Part shown: positions 10,695-22,299 of the stretch, piece by piece
Layout: every line of letters begins with the position of its first letter
Position numbering within the stretch: the first letter of the stretch is position 1
Assembly: GCA_965178125.1 (NCBI GenBank)
Contig: OZ237740.1
Span: 1,444,613 to 1,508,612, forward strand
Source: Bilabrum cf. latius
Lineage: Eukaryota > Bigyra: Bicosoecida > Bigyra > Bicosoecida
DNA: 64,000 nt
Reading direction: 5' to 3'
Made by a program: the position numbers and the translations under genes
The notes under the pieces: generated by a model
What the model was told of the DNA's origin: nothing
Seen by the model: the letters and a program-made list of their open reading frames with translations, nothing else
Database searches by the model: none

Positions 10695-10930
10695 GGCCTT
10701 TTTGTCTTACTCAGGGACTGCTTCCGCTTGATTTCACGAATTTCTTCTATGGCGCAATCGTTGAAATCCCGTTCACGCTGCTAGTCAACCTCTCCAGGTT
10801 CGAGAGGCTCTTCTCCGTAGACTCCCTCAAAACAGCCCTTGCTAACGCACTGGTGCACGCAGTTGTCGCTTTCGAATCGAGGAATCCCCTTGCACGACTA
10901 CTTCAGACAAGCTCGCCGCCGAGATTTTAA
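10685..10930 (+). other. orphan exon-like open frame behind a strong 3' splice site
   Basis: The pyrimidine-rich run tttttgtcttactcag ends at 10714 and is followed by a frame open to TAA 10928-10930. It encodes a hydrophobic, protein-like segment (FFYGAIVEIPFTLLVNLSRF, then LKTALANALVHAVVAF). There is no ATG, and upstream lies the oppositely oriented methyltransferase. A second frame from ATG 10749 to TGA 11141, with two UAGs, is also open. Whether this is a terminal exon, a relic or chance cannot be decided from sequence. Confidence 0.3.
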
Positions 10931-11246
10931 ACTGATACCAGACCGTTTCTGCAAAACTGGAGACTATGCAAGCAACAATCCATGTGGGGGGAAACATTCA
11001 AGCATATTCTCCGTTCGCATCCGGCTCAATCTTACTGCTGAGTATCGCCTAGATGATACCAATACAACACTAAAAAATAATACTAGTAGCTTTACAATCA
11101 TTCGCGCGTCAATCACGCAAACTCTACATGCCCTCGCTTGATTCCGGGTGGAATGGTGACGAACCACGATCGAACCTTTCAAGAAGTTCCTTGGTACCAC
11201 CGAACGGACCGCAGCTACAACTCAAATAGGACACCATTGAACGGCA
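10931..11246. other. gap before the 11247 coiled-coil gene
   Basis: AT-richer than the flanks (for example 11060-11090). Part is covered by the doubtful ORF ending at 11141. It probably holds the promoter of the 11247 gene. No motif recognised. Confidence 0.35.
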
Positions 11247-14200
11247 ATGTCAGACATCTACGAGCGGCAAAAGGAGTGGTTTGATTTATCTCGTGCAGCT
11301 CATGAGGCCATTAGGATGAGGAACGAAGAGAAAGAGCTTGCTGGCGCAACATTCAGACCTCTAACCAACCCAGACTCAGATGCAGCGACCCTTCAGCGAA
11401 GCACAATGGTGCTCCCCTTGCTCGCCGGAACGACATCACACCGAGAAAGAGTTAGGACGGCACGACTTCGGGCGGTTGCAGACAGGTGGTGAGTGCCGAC
11501 CTCGTGTGCACCCACCAGTGGAGTTCTCGCAAAGTACCTCTGCTGTCTCTCGTCTTTGTCGCCCGTCCACTGCGCGCAGTCGAGAATTAGCCTCGTCAAA
11601 GGCGCCCTCGGATCGCAGGTATTTGCTGAGATCAGCTGCAGCTGTAGAGTCAGGCAAGGGGCTGCCTCGGGCAAGCCGGCTCGTCGCCCAGTCTACCATC
11701 GATTCGCTTCTAAAATTGTTGTCGAACACCCCTGAATACAGTGAATTCGCAGAATCTGCCAGAGAAGAGCGAAAAACGCCGCTTGAGCTCCATGCCCAGC
11801 CAGACGCGAGCCGCAGCTCGAAAGCGCGCATTGGCCAGCGCAGAGTTGCTGCTGGCATGGAAAAGGGCCAGCCGCCGCTCCTTGCAGCTGGTGCTACAAT
11901 AGCAAAGGATGATATGCATGCATTGGTTCTCGCATCGGATCCTGGTGGGCAGAGTATCGGCGACAGGCACGACACGCTGCACTCTCTCGACGCAGAGCTG
12001 CAGGGGGAGCGTATGCGATGGGAGCGGTGAGCACATGCAGCCCCGTGCCGGCGGTAGCTGCGTTGGAATATCGTGGATTATAGTTCATCCAGCGATCATG
12101 TCTTTGCCCCACAGTATTTCTTCGCTTCCATGCCAGCACGCTTCCATGCACCCTATGGCTCCGCACACGCATACGCAGCGAGAGAGACGGGTTCCTCAAG
12201 CAACTCGAGCAGGCAGCCATTCCAGTGCCAAAGAGCCCAGCCACCGCTGGCAGCTCTCCGCCTCCATCAACCACCACTGGCAGTTGGACTAGGGAGGGCG
12301 CTGGAGCAGCGATGGATGGTGCCTTCGATGGTACAGGTGGCAGGCACCATGCTGCTGCACCACCACCCAGCAAGTCCCCACGCAGGGCGGGCATGCCGTT
12401 TGTGGCAGCGCCTGCGGAGGTAGTACGCCTCCGATTGCTCGTGAGGCATCAAGCGGGCGAGCTGCGGAAGTTGCGGGCAGAGGCCACCCGTGCCCGCGAG
12501 GCCGACGCATCGACAGCGGGCGATCTCCGCGCTCTGGAGGAGCGCATGCAGGCTCTGGAGCTGGGGCAGTCTGCCACCGCGGGGGGTATGGGCGGGGTGT
12601 CGCCTTCTGGGGCGAGCCTGCATGCGGCCACTGCGGGGGATCCTGCCCTGGGCTCATCGGAGCCTCCCTCGCCTGGGGTGGGTTGTCCTGCACCTGGCAG
12701 GTCTGCTCCATCGCCCGCGACTCGGCTGGTCCCTCTGGAGGCACTGAAACGGGCCGCCAATGGGTGGCAGGGGCACGCCATCGGGGGCTACCAGTCGGGC
12801 TGGCTAGCGGTTGCATTCGCAGGCGATCGCACGGCGAGGCAAGGGGCTACGCAAGCAGGGGCAGATGAGGTGCGCTTGGGCCTGTCGCGGCTGGATGCAT
12901 GGGTGCAGGGCACTGCAGCATCCCTGCCGGGCGCATCCCGCACGTCAGCCGGGTTCGCCCAGGCGCTACGTGCCCCCGCGATGGCAGGCTGCGTGCAGAC
13001 TGGACTGGCGGCAGTGGCAGCTGTGGCGCGGGATGCATCCACTCGGTGGGACGCTCTCTTTTGCCTGCTCGTGGGCGGGGGCGACCACTGCTTCCCGGGA
13101 GAGGGCGCAGGTAAGGGGAATTGGAAGGCTGCACAGGTGCAGGCCGGTTAGGGTGGCGGTGGTTCCGAGGAGGGGCAGCGGGCGGTCTCGCTGTGCGTCT
13201 TGCGCCGGGGCAGTGCCAAGGGCTGGCTGCCGCTGCACAAGACCCGCATCCACCAGCCCGAGCCAGATGATGGACCCCAGTTGCCGATGGAGAAAGACAC
13301 GGAGCACATGGAGCCGGGAGCGGGGACGGGAACGCAAGCAGGGACAGGGGCAGAAGCAGAGGTGCCCACGGACGGTGGCCGGCAGTCAACCGGCTCCGGT
13401 CGGAGCTTGCTGCTGGAATGTGGGCCCAACCGCGCCGAGTTTGCCTTTGGACGGAGCGAAGAAGCGCAGCTTTGGCGGGGGGCACTGGGGCGAGCGACAG
13501 CAGCGGCCCAGCTGGTGCGGCTGGATGCGAAACGGAGGGCGGAGGCAAGGGCGCGGGCGGCGAGGGAGCGGGCGGAGGGGGCCGGTGGGGCGGCGGAGGG
13601 GGCGGGTCTTGAGCAGGAGGAGGTGGGTGGAGGCTAGCAGCGTGGGCGAGAAGGAGAAGGAGAAGGAGATTCCTCTGCCAGTGGCCCGGTGGGTCCATCC
13701 GCAGAGGCTGTGGCAGAGGCTCGCCGTGAGCTGCTGCTAGCCGCCAGCGCAGAGGGACCCGTGCTCAAGCGGGCTTGGGCCGGGGATCGACCCGCCCGCG
13801 CGCCCAAGTGGCACCTGCGGCTGCTCAGCATGGATCCAAGCCGGCTCAAGCTTGAGTACCACGATGCTGAGCCCGTCCTCTGGGCGGGTGCTGGGGAGGT
13901 GCGCGGTGCCAGCGATGCAGGTGGGAAGAGCAAGGGCAAGGACAAGGACAAGGGGGCGCGAGCTGAAGACAGCGGTTTCTGGCCGGCAGCTGTCTTGCTA
14001 GGAGCTCGCACAGGAGACTCGGAATCGGAATCTCTGTATACCTGTGCGGTTGTCGGCGTCGCGGGTGGTCGCTATGACAGACACCGCACCAGTGCCGGTG
14101 CCGGTGCCGGCGGTCGAACTGATGGCTCCGCTGTGCATCACAGCGATGGATTCGGAGAGGACGATGGGGAAGACGGTGGGCCCGTGAGGGCCCGCGGAGG

Positions 14201-14321
14201 CGGGTTCTTCGGTGCGATGGTTCTCGCGGAGGAGACAAGGACCGGGTGCCTTGCTTGGGCACTTGCCGTGGCACAGGCAGCTCAGGTGCCCGTGTTTGGG
14301 GACCTAGACTCGCTGTAGTGA
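11247..14321 (+). CDS. coiled-coil protein, unknown, 943 residues
   Basis: Three exons: 11247-11488, 11580-12026, 12179-14321, with GTGAGT and GTGAGC donors. The splice at 12026/12179 joins GERMRWER to ERDGFLKQLEQAA, a continuous helix. The frame passes UAG at 13149, 13635 and 14316; the last is followed at once by TGA 14319-14321. The N-terminus (MSDIYERQKEWFDLSRAA...GATFRPL) resembles the charged helix plus A/C-T-F-x-P pattern of many axonemal or centrosomal proteins. A second coiled coil lies around 12420-12560. The C-terminal half contains a possible PH-like beta region (RSLLLECGPNRAEFAFG, then LWRGALGRA). No family assigned. Confidence 0.65.
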
Positions 14322-14485
14322 CTGTGATCAACCTTATCCATATGAATTTTCTGGTAAACGTGCTGTTTTTGGCCTCAAGCTACGGCATCGTGCTCGGCTG
14401 TTGTGTGATGAGTGCGCGAGAACCGAGCTATCGATGGGCCGCACACGTGAAATCAAGGGTCAGTAGTAGTAGTTTGCGCGTCGCA

Positions 14486-15324
14486 ATGTCTGCGCCGCGT
14501 CCACCCCCCGGACTTGGGTATTCTCCTAATCCAGCTGATCGCTAGACTTCAAGGTCTCGAGTGCCGGAGCAAGACCGAGACTTCATTTAGCAGATGCAGC
14601 GACGGACTGGTGGATCTTCTCAATCCCACACGTCAGCAAGAGAGTCAGCTGCTGCAACGGCAGATCCTGCAGCGTCTAGACAACTATTCGATATGATTCG
14701 TGGAGGTGGAGGTACGCAGGCAGCTCCAGCAGCTTCGTCATCGTTTGCCTCGTCCAGCGCAACCAGCGGCCCTGCCGTGCGCGGTGCACGTCCCGACGGC
14801 AGCCAGATGAGAGATGCAGCGCACGCCCACTCACAGATAGTTGGGGCTACGCATGCGACTCATGAGGCTGCTGGTGCAGCTGCTAGCCGACCAGCAGCAC
14901 ATTCGGACCCACGTGCTGCCGAGGAAGCGTATCGACGCGATCAGGCTGAAGTTCACACTTTTGCGTAGCAGCGGATTGCAAGCTCGGGCGGGCAATTCCC
15001 TACTCGAATTACTTACAAGGGGGCAACGTGGATTCCAGCGAAGGTGGGAGAGCGGATTGTGTACTTGACCGAAGAGAGGCTGCGGTTGGCACAGGCGCAG
15101 AAGCAGCAGCATGCAGCAGCGGCGGCTGGCACCTCTGATGCCGCCAGGCAGGCTGAAATGGCCGCTTAGGCTAAGGCTCAAGCCCAGGCCCAGGCCCAGG
15201 CAGAGGCACAGGCCCGAGCGCAGGCCGAGGCCCAAGCCAAGGCCCAGTATGAGGCCCAAGTGCGGGCCCAGCAGCAGTGGGCGCAGGCCTATGCGCAGCA
15301 GCAACAGCAGATGTACATGCAGTA

Positions 15325-15371
<47 letters not shown>

Positions 15372-18300
15372 TGCTGCAACAGCAACATCAGCAGCAGCAT
15401 CAGCAGCAGCAGGGCCCACCGCCCTCTGCAGGCGATGCTCCGGGCGCGAGGGAGGCGAGGGGCTCTTCGGGCCTGCAGGGGGCGGGGGGCGAGCACACCA
15501 CTGCTGCTGCTGCTGCTGCTGCTGGCAGCGACCCATCCCGGCAGGGAAAGGATCGCAAGCAGGGGGGGCGCAGGGAGCGTGAGTCGGCGTGGAAGCCCGA
15601 CAGGCACGCGTTGCCAGTGCAGATGACGCTTTCGCAGCGGCTGGTGCGTCCGGGGGGGCACGTGACAGTGCACCTGCAGGGCCCCCCCATGAGCACGCAG
15701 GAGGACCAGGTAGGCCTGTACAGGGCCCGCGAGCAGGACAGCAACCGGTACATCACAGTCAGGTGAGCTCTCCTCCCCTCTTCAGTTGCTGCTGCTGCCA
15801 TGCGTCTCCTCTTGCAATCCGCCTGCCGCTGCCTCGAAGGCACTTGGTTCAGTCTTCTGCTCTTCTTCTATCACTCTTGTCCATCTCTTCGACATTGGCT
15901 CTTGTTTGTTCTACGCAGGTCCCACCGCGCGATGCGACCGGTGGCCCCGGGGGATTCGTCCTACCGCCGCTTCGTCAAGTTCTACGCCCCCAAGGCCCGC
16001 GGCGAGTACGATTTCCGGCTGTATGATGAGGTGGATCCGTTCGAGGCCGCGGGCCCCGACGGGCTGATGGACGAGCAGGATGAGGGGAGCTTCATGCTCA
16101 TGGGCTGGTCCACCCCCCTCCGAGTGGAGGTGCAGGGGCGAGACCTCGGCCCTGTCCTCGAGAGGTGCGCAGAGTTCTTGCACGAGGCGGGGGCGCGGCT
16201 GATGCGGGCTGCCAACTATTCGCTGGCGGGGGCCATGCAGCAGCGCATGATGTTCCTGGGCGAGGAGGGGGCCAGCGGAGACGATTCCCGCCGGGAGGTC
16301 CTCGCTCGGTGGGCGGCCAAGGCCGTGGGGCCTGCCGAGTACCCTGCCCTGCAAGCATGGCTGCGGGCGGGTGGCGGCCCCAAAGCTGGTAGCGCCGGCG
16401 AGGAGGATGCACAGGTGCTGCCCATGCCCAGCGCGACCTCGATCGGTAGCGACGAGGACCGGCGCGCGGCACAGGGCCTTGGCAAGGACAAGGAGGTGCG
16501 CAGCAAGCCGCAGCAGGCGTCTCTCGCCGATACGGGGGTCTGGGGCAAGGCGCTGGGGGCAGCTGCGCAGCTGCGGTCCCTGGTGGCTCGTGTGCGGGTG
16601 GTGGCAGTCAGCGACAAGTTCAAAGAGGCCTGGTGGAGGGCGCTGTGGGCCGCGGTTCAGCTTGCGGCGAGCGCCAGAGTTGCACTTGCGGTGCAGCACC
16701 AAGTCATCCCGGCCATCGCAAACCTTGATGCAGCCGAGGAGCTGGGGAAGGACGCGGAGGAATCCGGAGAACAGGTGCGGGCGTGGCTGGTGGCCACAGC
16801 CAAGGGCAGGCGGGCGAAGGACCCTGAGGAGACTGCCTCGGCCGTGGGGCGGTGGATCAAGGGCATGCGGGCGGCACTGCGAGAGGCCCCCCCTCCCCAA
16901 CCTTCGCAGTCCGGGGGTGAGGACGACCCACCCGCTCCCGATGACGGCTTGCAGGCCCGGCGCGCAGAGCTGGCCGAGGAGCTTGGCTCCTGCCCCGAGC
17001 CCCCGATGCTGATGCCTTCCCGGGAGCACCATCTGGTACAGCTGGTGGAGGAGGGCGTGCGGGTCTCGCTGCTCGAGGCCCTCGAGCGGCCCTACGTGGC
17101 CGGCATGCTGCTCAAGCCCGCGGTGGTGGCGGCCATGAGGACGTGGACCGAAGCGGTGTGCCCTCTGACGAGCCGCATGCTGCAGCTGCCCGCCGTTGGG
17201 TCCAAGCCTGACGCGGCGCTCGAGGCGGCGGCAGGCGCCACCGGCTCTGGTCCTGGCAGTGCCCGGGCAGCTGTGCTGGCTGCACTGGAGCACAGCAAGC
17301 GAGCCTTCCTCCCGGGTGCGCTGGGCGAAGGCGGCGATGAGGTCGAGGACGAGGATGAGGACGACGAGGGCGAGTCGGCTGGGGCGTCCAAGGCAGGGGC
17401 TGCCGCTGTCGACAAGGCGCTTCCCGTGGATCCCGCCGTGGCTGTGCTGGCCGCGCTGGCTGCCTCCGGGGAGGGGCTGCCTCTCCCCGGGAAGTTGCCC
17501 GGCGCGATTAAGGGGCGGGTGGCTTCACTGATGTAGACCGTGCTGCCCGCGCTGCTCCCTGGCCCTGCGAGCATCAAGGAGAGGGAGTCTCTGCGGGCCA
17601 GGGTGCAAGAGATTCTGGCGCCGCTCGCCGAGTCGCAGGGGTGCGGCGAGGTGGAGGTGAGCCTGTTCGGTTCCAGTGCCAATGGATTTGGGACCGCCAC
17701 GTCTGACGTTGATATGGCGGTGCGTCCGGTGGACGGGGGCAAGCAGGAGTCCTCGTGGGACGGTCCCCTGGTGGTGGAGGAGGCAGGCAAACTTCTGGAG
17801 GACGCGGGCATGGAGGAGGTGCAGGCGCGACCCACCGCCCGGGTGCCCGTGGTCACCTTCCGCGACCCCGTGACTGGGCTGGAGAGCGACGTGAGCCCGG
17901 GGAACCCGCTGTCGCTGGCCAACACCGCGCTGCTGCGGGCCTATGCCGAGGTGGACCCCCGGCTGCAGCAGGTGGCCTACTTCCTCAAGCACCTCGTCAA
18001 GCAGCGGCTCATCAACAAGCCCATGCAGCACACGCTGTCTTCGTACGGTTACATCCTAATGCTCATCGCCTACATGCAGCGGCGCACCCCACTGCCCGCG
18101 CTCCCCTGTCTGTAGGCGCTCTCGGATGGCTGGGCCGGTGAGGACCTTGCCATGGAGGTGCAGCCGCGGCCAGCTGGAGGTGCTGCCACTGGGGGTGCCG
18201 GGCGCGGGCGCGGCCCCCTGGTCAAGAATCCCGACGGGCGCCTGTGCGATACGTGGTTCTTGGACCCCCTCCGCAGGCACGGAGGCGGCGGGGAGGAGGC

Positions 18301-19678
18301 GCTGGCCAAGCTGAGGCGGCTGTGTGCGCGCAATAAGGAGAGTGCTGCGGAGCTGCTGCTGGGATTCTTGCACTACTACGGCGTGCAGCACGACGCGGAG
18401 CGGCACGTGGTCTCCATCCGCGCGCTGAGTATCCCGGACGGGGCGCCTGCAGGGGGATTCTTCGAGGCGCCGGTGGCCCCTCTCGTCCAGCAGCATGGCG
18501 GGGACAGAGGTGGCCGAGGCGGTCGGGGGCGTGGGGGCAGGGGAGGCCGTGGTGGCCGGGGCAGGGGCGGCAGGCGTGGCGGCGGCAGGTCTTCCATGCC
18601 CCGGCTCGGCGGGCGCGGGGCCTCAGCTGCGGGTCCGGATCCCGCCTTGGTGCCTGGGTTCCAGCCCGGGAGGAAGGACCCATTCGCCGGCGAGTTCTCG
18701 CTGGGCGGCATGCTCCGGCGCGATTTCAAAGCCGAGTCTGACGGGGGCTCCCAGGGCGATGAGGGCGCCAGCGGCGGTGCCGGCAGAGGCGGTGCTCCCG
18801 TGGATGCGCCCGTCGTGTGGCCCCTGCGCGGCGCGCTGAGCATTGAGGACCCCTTCGAGACTTCGTACGATGTGGCCCACGTACTGCGGGCAGCCACGTG
18901 GATGTCTATCCGAGCCGAGTTCGTCAGGGCCTATGCCGTGCTCGTGGCGCCGAGGGGAGTGCGGAGACCCGCTGCGAGTGCTGGTGTGAGCGAGCCGCAT
19001 GCAGCCGTAGATGAGCTGAATGCGGGCGTGGCATTCCCGGCTGGCAGGCACCCTCGGCAGTCGCTGCCCTCGGCTCGCCGCGTGCTTCGCGTGCAGCAGG
19101 ACGACAGGTGGTGGGCAGGAGGCGATGACCCGGAGGCCCTCGAGGACGGGATGGACGAGGACGGGGAGGAAGGGGACCCTTTCGCGCCTGGAGAGCGAGC
19201 GCTGGGGGATGGGGGCGGGGGCGGGCGGGAGCCCCAGGAACGGTTCGACGTGTACGTGCCCCCCAGGAAGCAAATGCAGGGGCAGGAGCATATGCAGGCA
19301 CAGGCGCATGCTCCTGGGACAGTAGCACAGTCGCAAGGGGGGGCGCAGCCGCAGTACGCATACGTGCAGCAGGTGCAGGGATACCCGCAGCAGTACATGG
19401 CCCAGGCAGCAGGGGCCTACGCGGGCATGCCCGTGGGAATGGGAATGGGGGTGGGGGCTGGCATGGGCATGCAGCAGAGCATGGGTGGAGGCGTGGGCGG
19501 TGCCCCTGGTGGTATGTATGGTGCCGCAGCTGGGACAGCGCCAATGGGCGGTGGCGGGCAGCTGCTCGGAGCCAGCGCTCCTCTTGGCGGCGCCCCCGCG
19601 TGGGCTGGCGGGGTGCCTGGGCAGGACGGTGGTGCTGCGGCACCTGGTCACGTGTGGGGCAGCTGGGGCGGCCAGTGA
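14486..19678 (+). CDS. Cid1-type terminal nucleotidyltransferase (TUTase / non-canonical poly(A) polymerase), 1,678 residues
   Basis: RNA 3'-terminal uridylyl- or adenylyltransferase. Exons 14486-15762 and 15919-19678 with a 156-bp GTGAGC...GCAG intron. The first part is Ala/Gln-rich with a poly-Q tract containing UAG codons. Next is a beta-rich region around the splice (VGLYRAREQDSNRYITV, then FYAPKARGEYDFRLYD). The catalytic core is at about residues 990-1260: SLFGSSANGFGTATSDVDM (G-S and D-x-D), a third Asp in GLESDVSPG, SSYGYILMLIAYMQR, and L-P-C-L-Gln with that Gln encoded by UAG 18113. The PAP-associated domain has LLLGFLHYYG. An RGG box (about 18500-18600) and a Gln/Gly/Met-rich tail follow. 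Seven UAG codons in total; stop TGA. Nucleotide preference cannot be told. Confidence 0.88.
15326..15415. repeat. CAG repeat coding for poly-Gln
   Basis: A run of about fifteen CAG plus CAA/CAT/CTG variants inside the nucleotidyltransferase gene. It is entered through ATG-CAG-TAG-CAA-CAG, so a UAG sits within the Gln run. A GCT (Ala) run lies a little downstream at about 15501-15524. Unstable microsatellite, in frame. Confidence 0.92.
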
Positions 19679-19847
19679 CAACCAGTTATCATGAGTAAAC
19701 TAGCCAGATTCCATCTACGGCGTTCTAAGATTCAAATCATGCTTTTCGCATCGGGCAAGCCCATGTGACCTGAACCATACGACACCCGCAGGAGTCACGC
19801 CGCGGATACATGTACCCGACAGGCATGCTGGCTTGATATGGACAAGC

Positions 19848-20195
19848 TCACGACGAAGACTCGTCGCCGAAGAGGCCGCCACCTCCGCCAGAGACGGACT
19901 CGTCCTCCTCCTCTTCCTCCTCCTCCTCCTCAGCAGCAGCCGCGCCGGCATCGCCGCCAGCGGCAGCAGCGCCGCCACCGCCGCCACCACCGCCGCCGAC
20001 GTTCACGAGCTTCTTGTAGCCCTCCTCGAGCAGCTCATCGAGGGACTTGTCTGCCATGGCGGCGATGAGGCGGTCGACCTCCTCACCATCGACCTCAGCT
20101 CCAGTCACGTTGAGCACCTCGGTGATCTTGTCCTTGGTGACCTCAGCCTCCGGGTCCTTAAGCTTGAGCAGCAGGTAGGTAGCTACGGCGTTCAT
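19848..20195 (-). CDS. RPLP2: 60S acidic ribosomal protein P2
   Basis: Stalk protein of the large ribosomal subunit that recruits elongation factors. 115 residues: MNAVATYLLLKLKD start, the GAEVDGEEVDRLI dimerisation helix, a Gly/Ala hinge, a Glu-rich stretch and an ending GGGGLFGDESSS in place of the usual acidic-GFGLFD. TGA at 19848-19850. The ATG is preceded by tactttgcag (minus strand), so a 5'-UTR intron or a small upstream exon is possible. It has no UAG codon. Confidence 0.93.
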   Translation of the reverse strand: MNAVATYLLLKLKDPEAEVTKDKITEVLNVTGAEVDGEEVDRLIAAMADKSLDELLEEGYKKLVNVGGGGGGGGGAAAAGGDAGAAAAEEEEEEEEEDESVSGGGGGLFGDESSS

Positions 20196-20682
20196 ATCTG
20201 CAAAGTAGAGGAGACGAGACGCAAACAAAAGAGGACGGTCATCTGAAACCATCAGGCGTTCCCGCTACCGTAGAAACACTCTCATTCGATATTATCGTCT
20301 TGAAACGGCACCCATAAGCCAAATGAAATACGTGATGCATTGATGTTTTTCACGCATCCAGCTTGAATGCAAATGGTAGGGCCTCAAACCACTTTTTCGT
20401 GAGCAGCGAACACCAATAATAAAATTGCCAGCTCAGCTCCGTCCACCTAGCCACACAATCCAGATTCTAGGCAATAACGATGACCGGAATAAATAGCATA
20501 CACTCACTGCAACTATTGAGCCAACCGAATTAAGCGCAAAGGCAGGAAGACCCTTGGTTACTATGGCTCTAAGGACTGGTGGGTTTTGATCCGATCCACT
20601 CATCACATTCGTTTGATTTTAATCGGACATGTAGCGTGCGAATAAAAAACGCAACGGACATCGACAACAATTACTGCATTAG
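20196..20682. promoter_or_regulatory. divergent intergenic region, P2 / CCDC113
   Basis: 487 bp, clearly AT-richer than the genes around it, between the P2 and CCDC113 starts. It probably includes the P2 5' UTR with an intron (acceptor cttttgcag-like on the minus strand at about 20196-20202) and both promoters. No specific motif identified. Confidence 0.4.
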
Positions 20683-22168
20683 ATGTCAGGTAGCCTAGCC
20701 GACGTTCAGTAGTTAAGAGAAGAAGTGAGTTTTAGATGTGTTTGTTACTGCGATCAGAGCATATCTGCAAAATTTCGCACATTTTTTACTGTTCAACCCT
20801 CCGGTATTTTTCTTGCAGCTGGAAAGAATCAAAAAGTCAAATGACCAAGTTGAATTCGAAAATAGGATATTATAGTCTTACCTACAGCATCACCGGGCGG
20901 AGGATGACGATGACGGGATGCCTGGTTCATCAGACCCAGTCACGCCAGCAAGTCCTGCTCGGCGCCGAAGGGGACGCAAGGCAGCGAAGATACCGACTAG
21001 ACTAACAGTCGATTAGCTTCTCGAAGTCGCCCAAAGCGAGTTTGATGAGGCAGTCAGAGAAAAAGGCAAGCTTGAAAGAAATCTGGAAGAGCAAGTAGCC
21101 CGTAACCAGGCCAAGCTGGAAGAGACCAACCTTCGTTTGCAGGAAGTGGGGCGTGAGCTATTGGATTTTAATAAGCAGGTAATTCGCGATACTGGTGATG
21201 ATTTGAGTGGCAAGGTCTAGGCGGAAAAGATAGTGAAGTGGATGCAAGTCTCTGCAAAGCGGAAGCAGCAACAGGTCCAGAAGATTTCACTGAAAACAAA
21301 GGGCCTGCAACGCTAGCGCAAGCAGCTGTAGTAGCAGCTTAAGGACAAGTAGGAAATGGGCGACGTTCTCCACTACATTGACTTTCATCAGTTGCAGATC
21401 GAGAACAAGCAGTACATGGCTCGCATCGAGGAGAAGAATGCGCAGTTGCTGCAGCTAAAAGCCAGTACAAGCAGGGCCGTGCAGCACTTGAATGGATTGA
21501 AGAGGAAGCTGAAGGGTCTGCTCGAGGAGCAGGCTTAGTACCGTAAGGATATTCGAAGCCGAACGGACCTGCTGCAGCGGCTCCGCAAGGAGAACCAAGC
21601 TGTGGTGACCCAGATTGAGTCCCAGCAGCGGGCAGGCGAGCGCCTTGACGCCGCCGTGGAGGAGGGCGCCGACCTGCCGAGGGTACTGGACTACGTGCGC
21701 ACCAAGTCGGGTCACTACGAGCGCGACGGCTCCAAGAATTCGTGGGCCCGCAAGCTGGAGATCGCCGAGATGGCGGCCCGGCAGGCCGAGGCCAGGCTGC
21801 GCACTGCACGGCGGGCTGCGGTGGCAGCCAAGCATGGGGCCGCGGGCTCATTTTCTGGGAGGAGCGGTGCAGGTGGGACAACAAACGCAGCAGGCTTGGG
21901 CGCCACACGTCTGCTGGAGGAGGACCCAGCGGCCGCCCTGGAGCTCATCGCCGGGCAGCTCGAGGCAGCGGCGGCCTCGGATGGGCGCAAGGCAGGGAGG
22001 CCCGGCCGCGCCGGTGCTTCGGCTGTGGCTGCGAAGCGCACGGGCGTGGCGGGCGCCCCAGTACGCACTGTGGCTGGTGCCCGGGGCATGGGTGGCCGCG
22101 GCCAGCTGCTTGCAGGCTCCCTGCGTTAGTACAACCCTGCGTGGGGTGGCACCGGGGGCCTCGGATAA
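20683..22168 (+). CDS. CCDC113: CCDC113 / CFAP263 axonemal coiled-coil protein
   Basis: Ciliary coiled-coil protein of the DUF4201 family, linked to centriolar satellites and axonemal regulatory complexes. Exons 20683-20724 and 20819-22168; the 94-bp GTGAGT...GCAG intron joins LREE to LERIKKSNDQVEFE. Hallmark: QEMGDVLHYIDFHQLQIEN at about 21350-21410, then IEEKNAQLLQLK, and VLDYVRTKSGHYERDG followed by ARKLEIAEM, which favours CCDC113 over its partner CCDC96. Ten UAG codons fall in Gln-expected coiled-coil positions, including the consecutive pair in K-Q-L-UAG-UAG-Q-L before the hallmark. A final UAG at 22127 is followed by 13 codons and TAA 22166-22168. The C-terminus is Ala/Gly-rich. Confidence 0.9.
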
Positions 22169-22299
22169 GCGGTCAAGAGTTGCCTAGACTATCTAGTGGT
22201 GGATTGCAGGAATCATCCTAGATCATCGTTCAGTGATACAAAGTTACCATTACATTGGCTGCTTGCTTAACTTCAACATATCACAACGCTCTTAAGCGA
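22169..22299. other. 131-bp convergent gap
   Basis: Space between the ends of CCDC113 (plus) and the VPS10 gene (minus). It must carry both 3' processing signals; none is distinctive. Confidence 0.3.

Noticed and set aside
12847-13698. Pro-rich minus-strand ORF
   Set aside because: Complement of the Gly/Ala/Arg-rich exon of the coiled-coil gene; low complexity only.
14831-15673. Leu-rich minus-strand ORF resembling a membrane protein
   Set aside because: The Leu run is just the complement of the CAG/CAA tract in the TUTase gene.
15911-17293. 460-codon minus-strand ORF
   Set aside because: Antisense shadow of the TUTase N-terminal half; no domain.
21179-21223. Possible 45-bp intron (GTAATT...TAG) in CCDC113
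   Set aside because: The stretch is in frame, lies in a region where CCDC113 needs continuous sequence, and is shorter than any other intron here.
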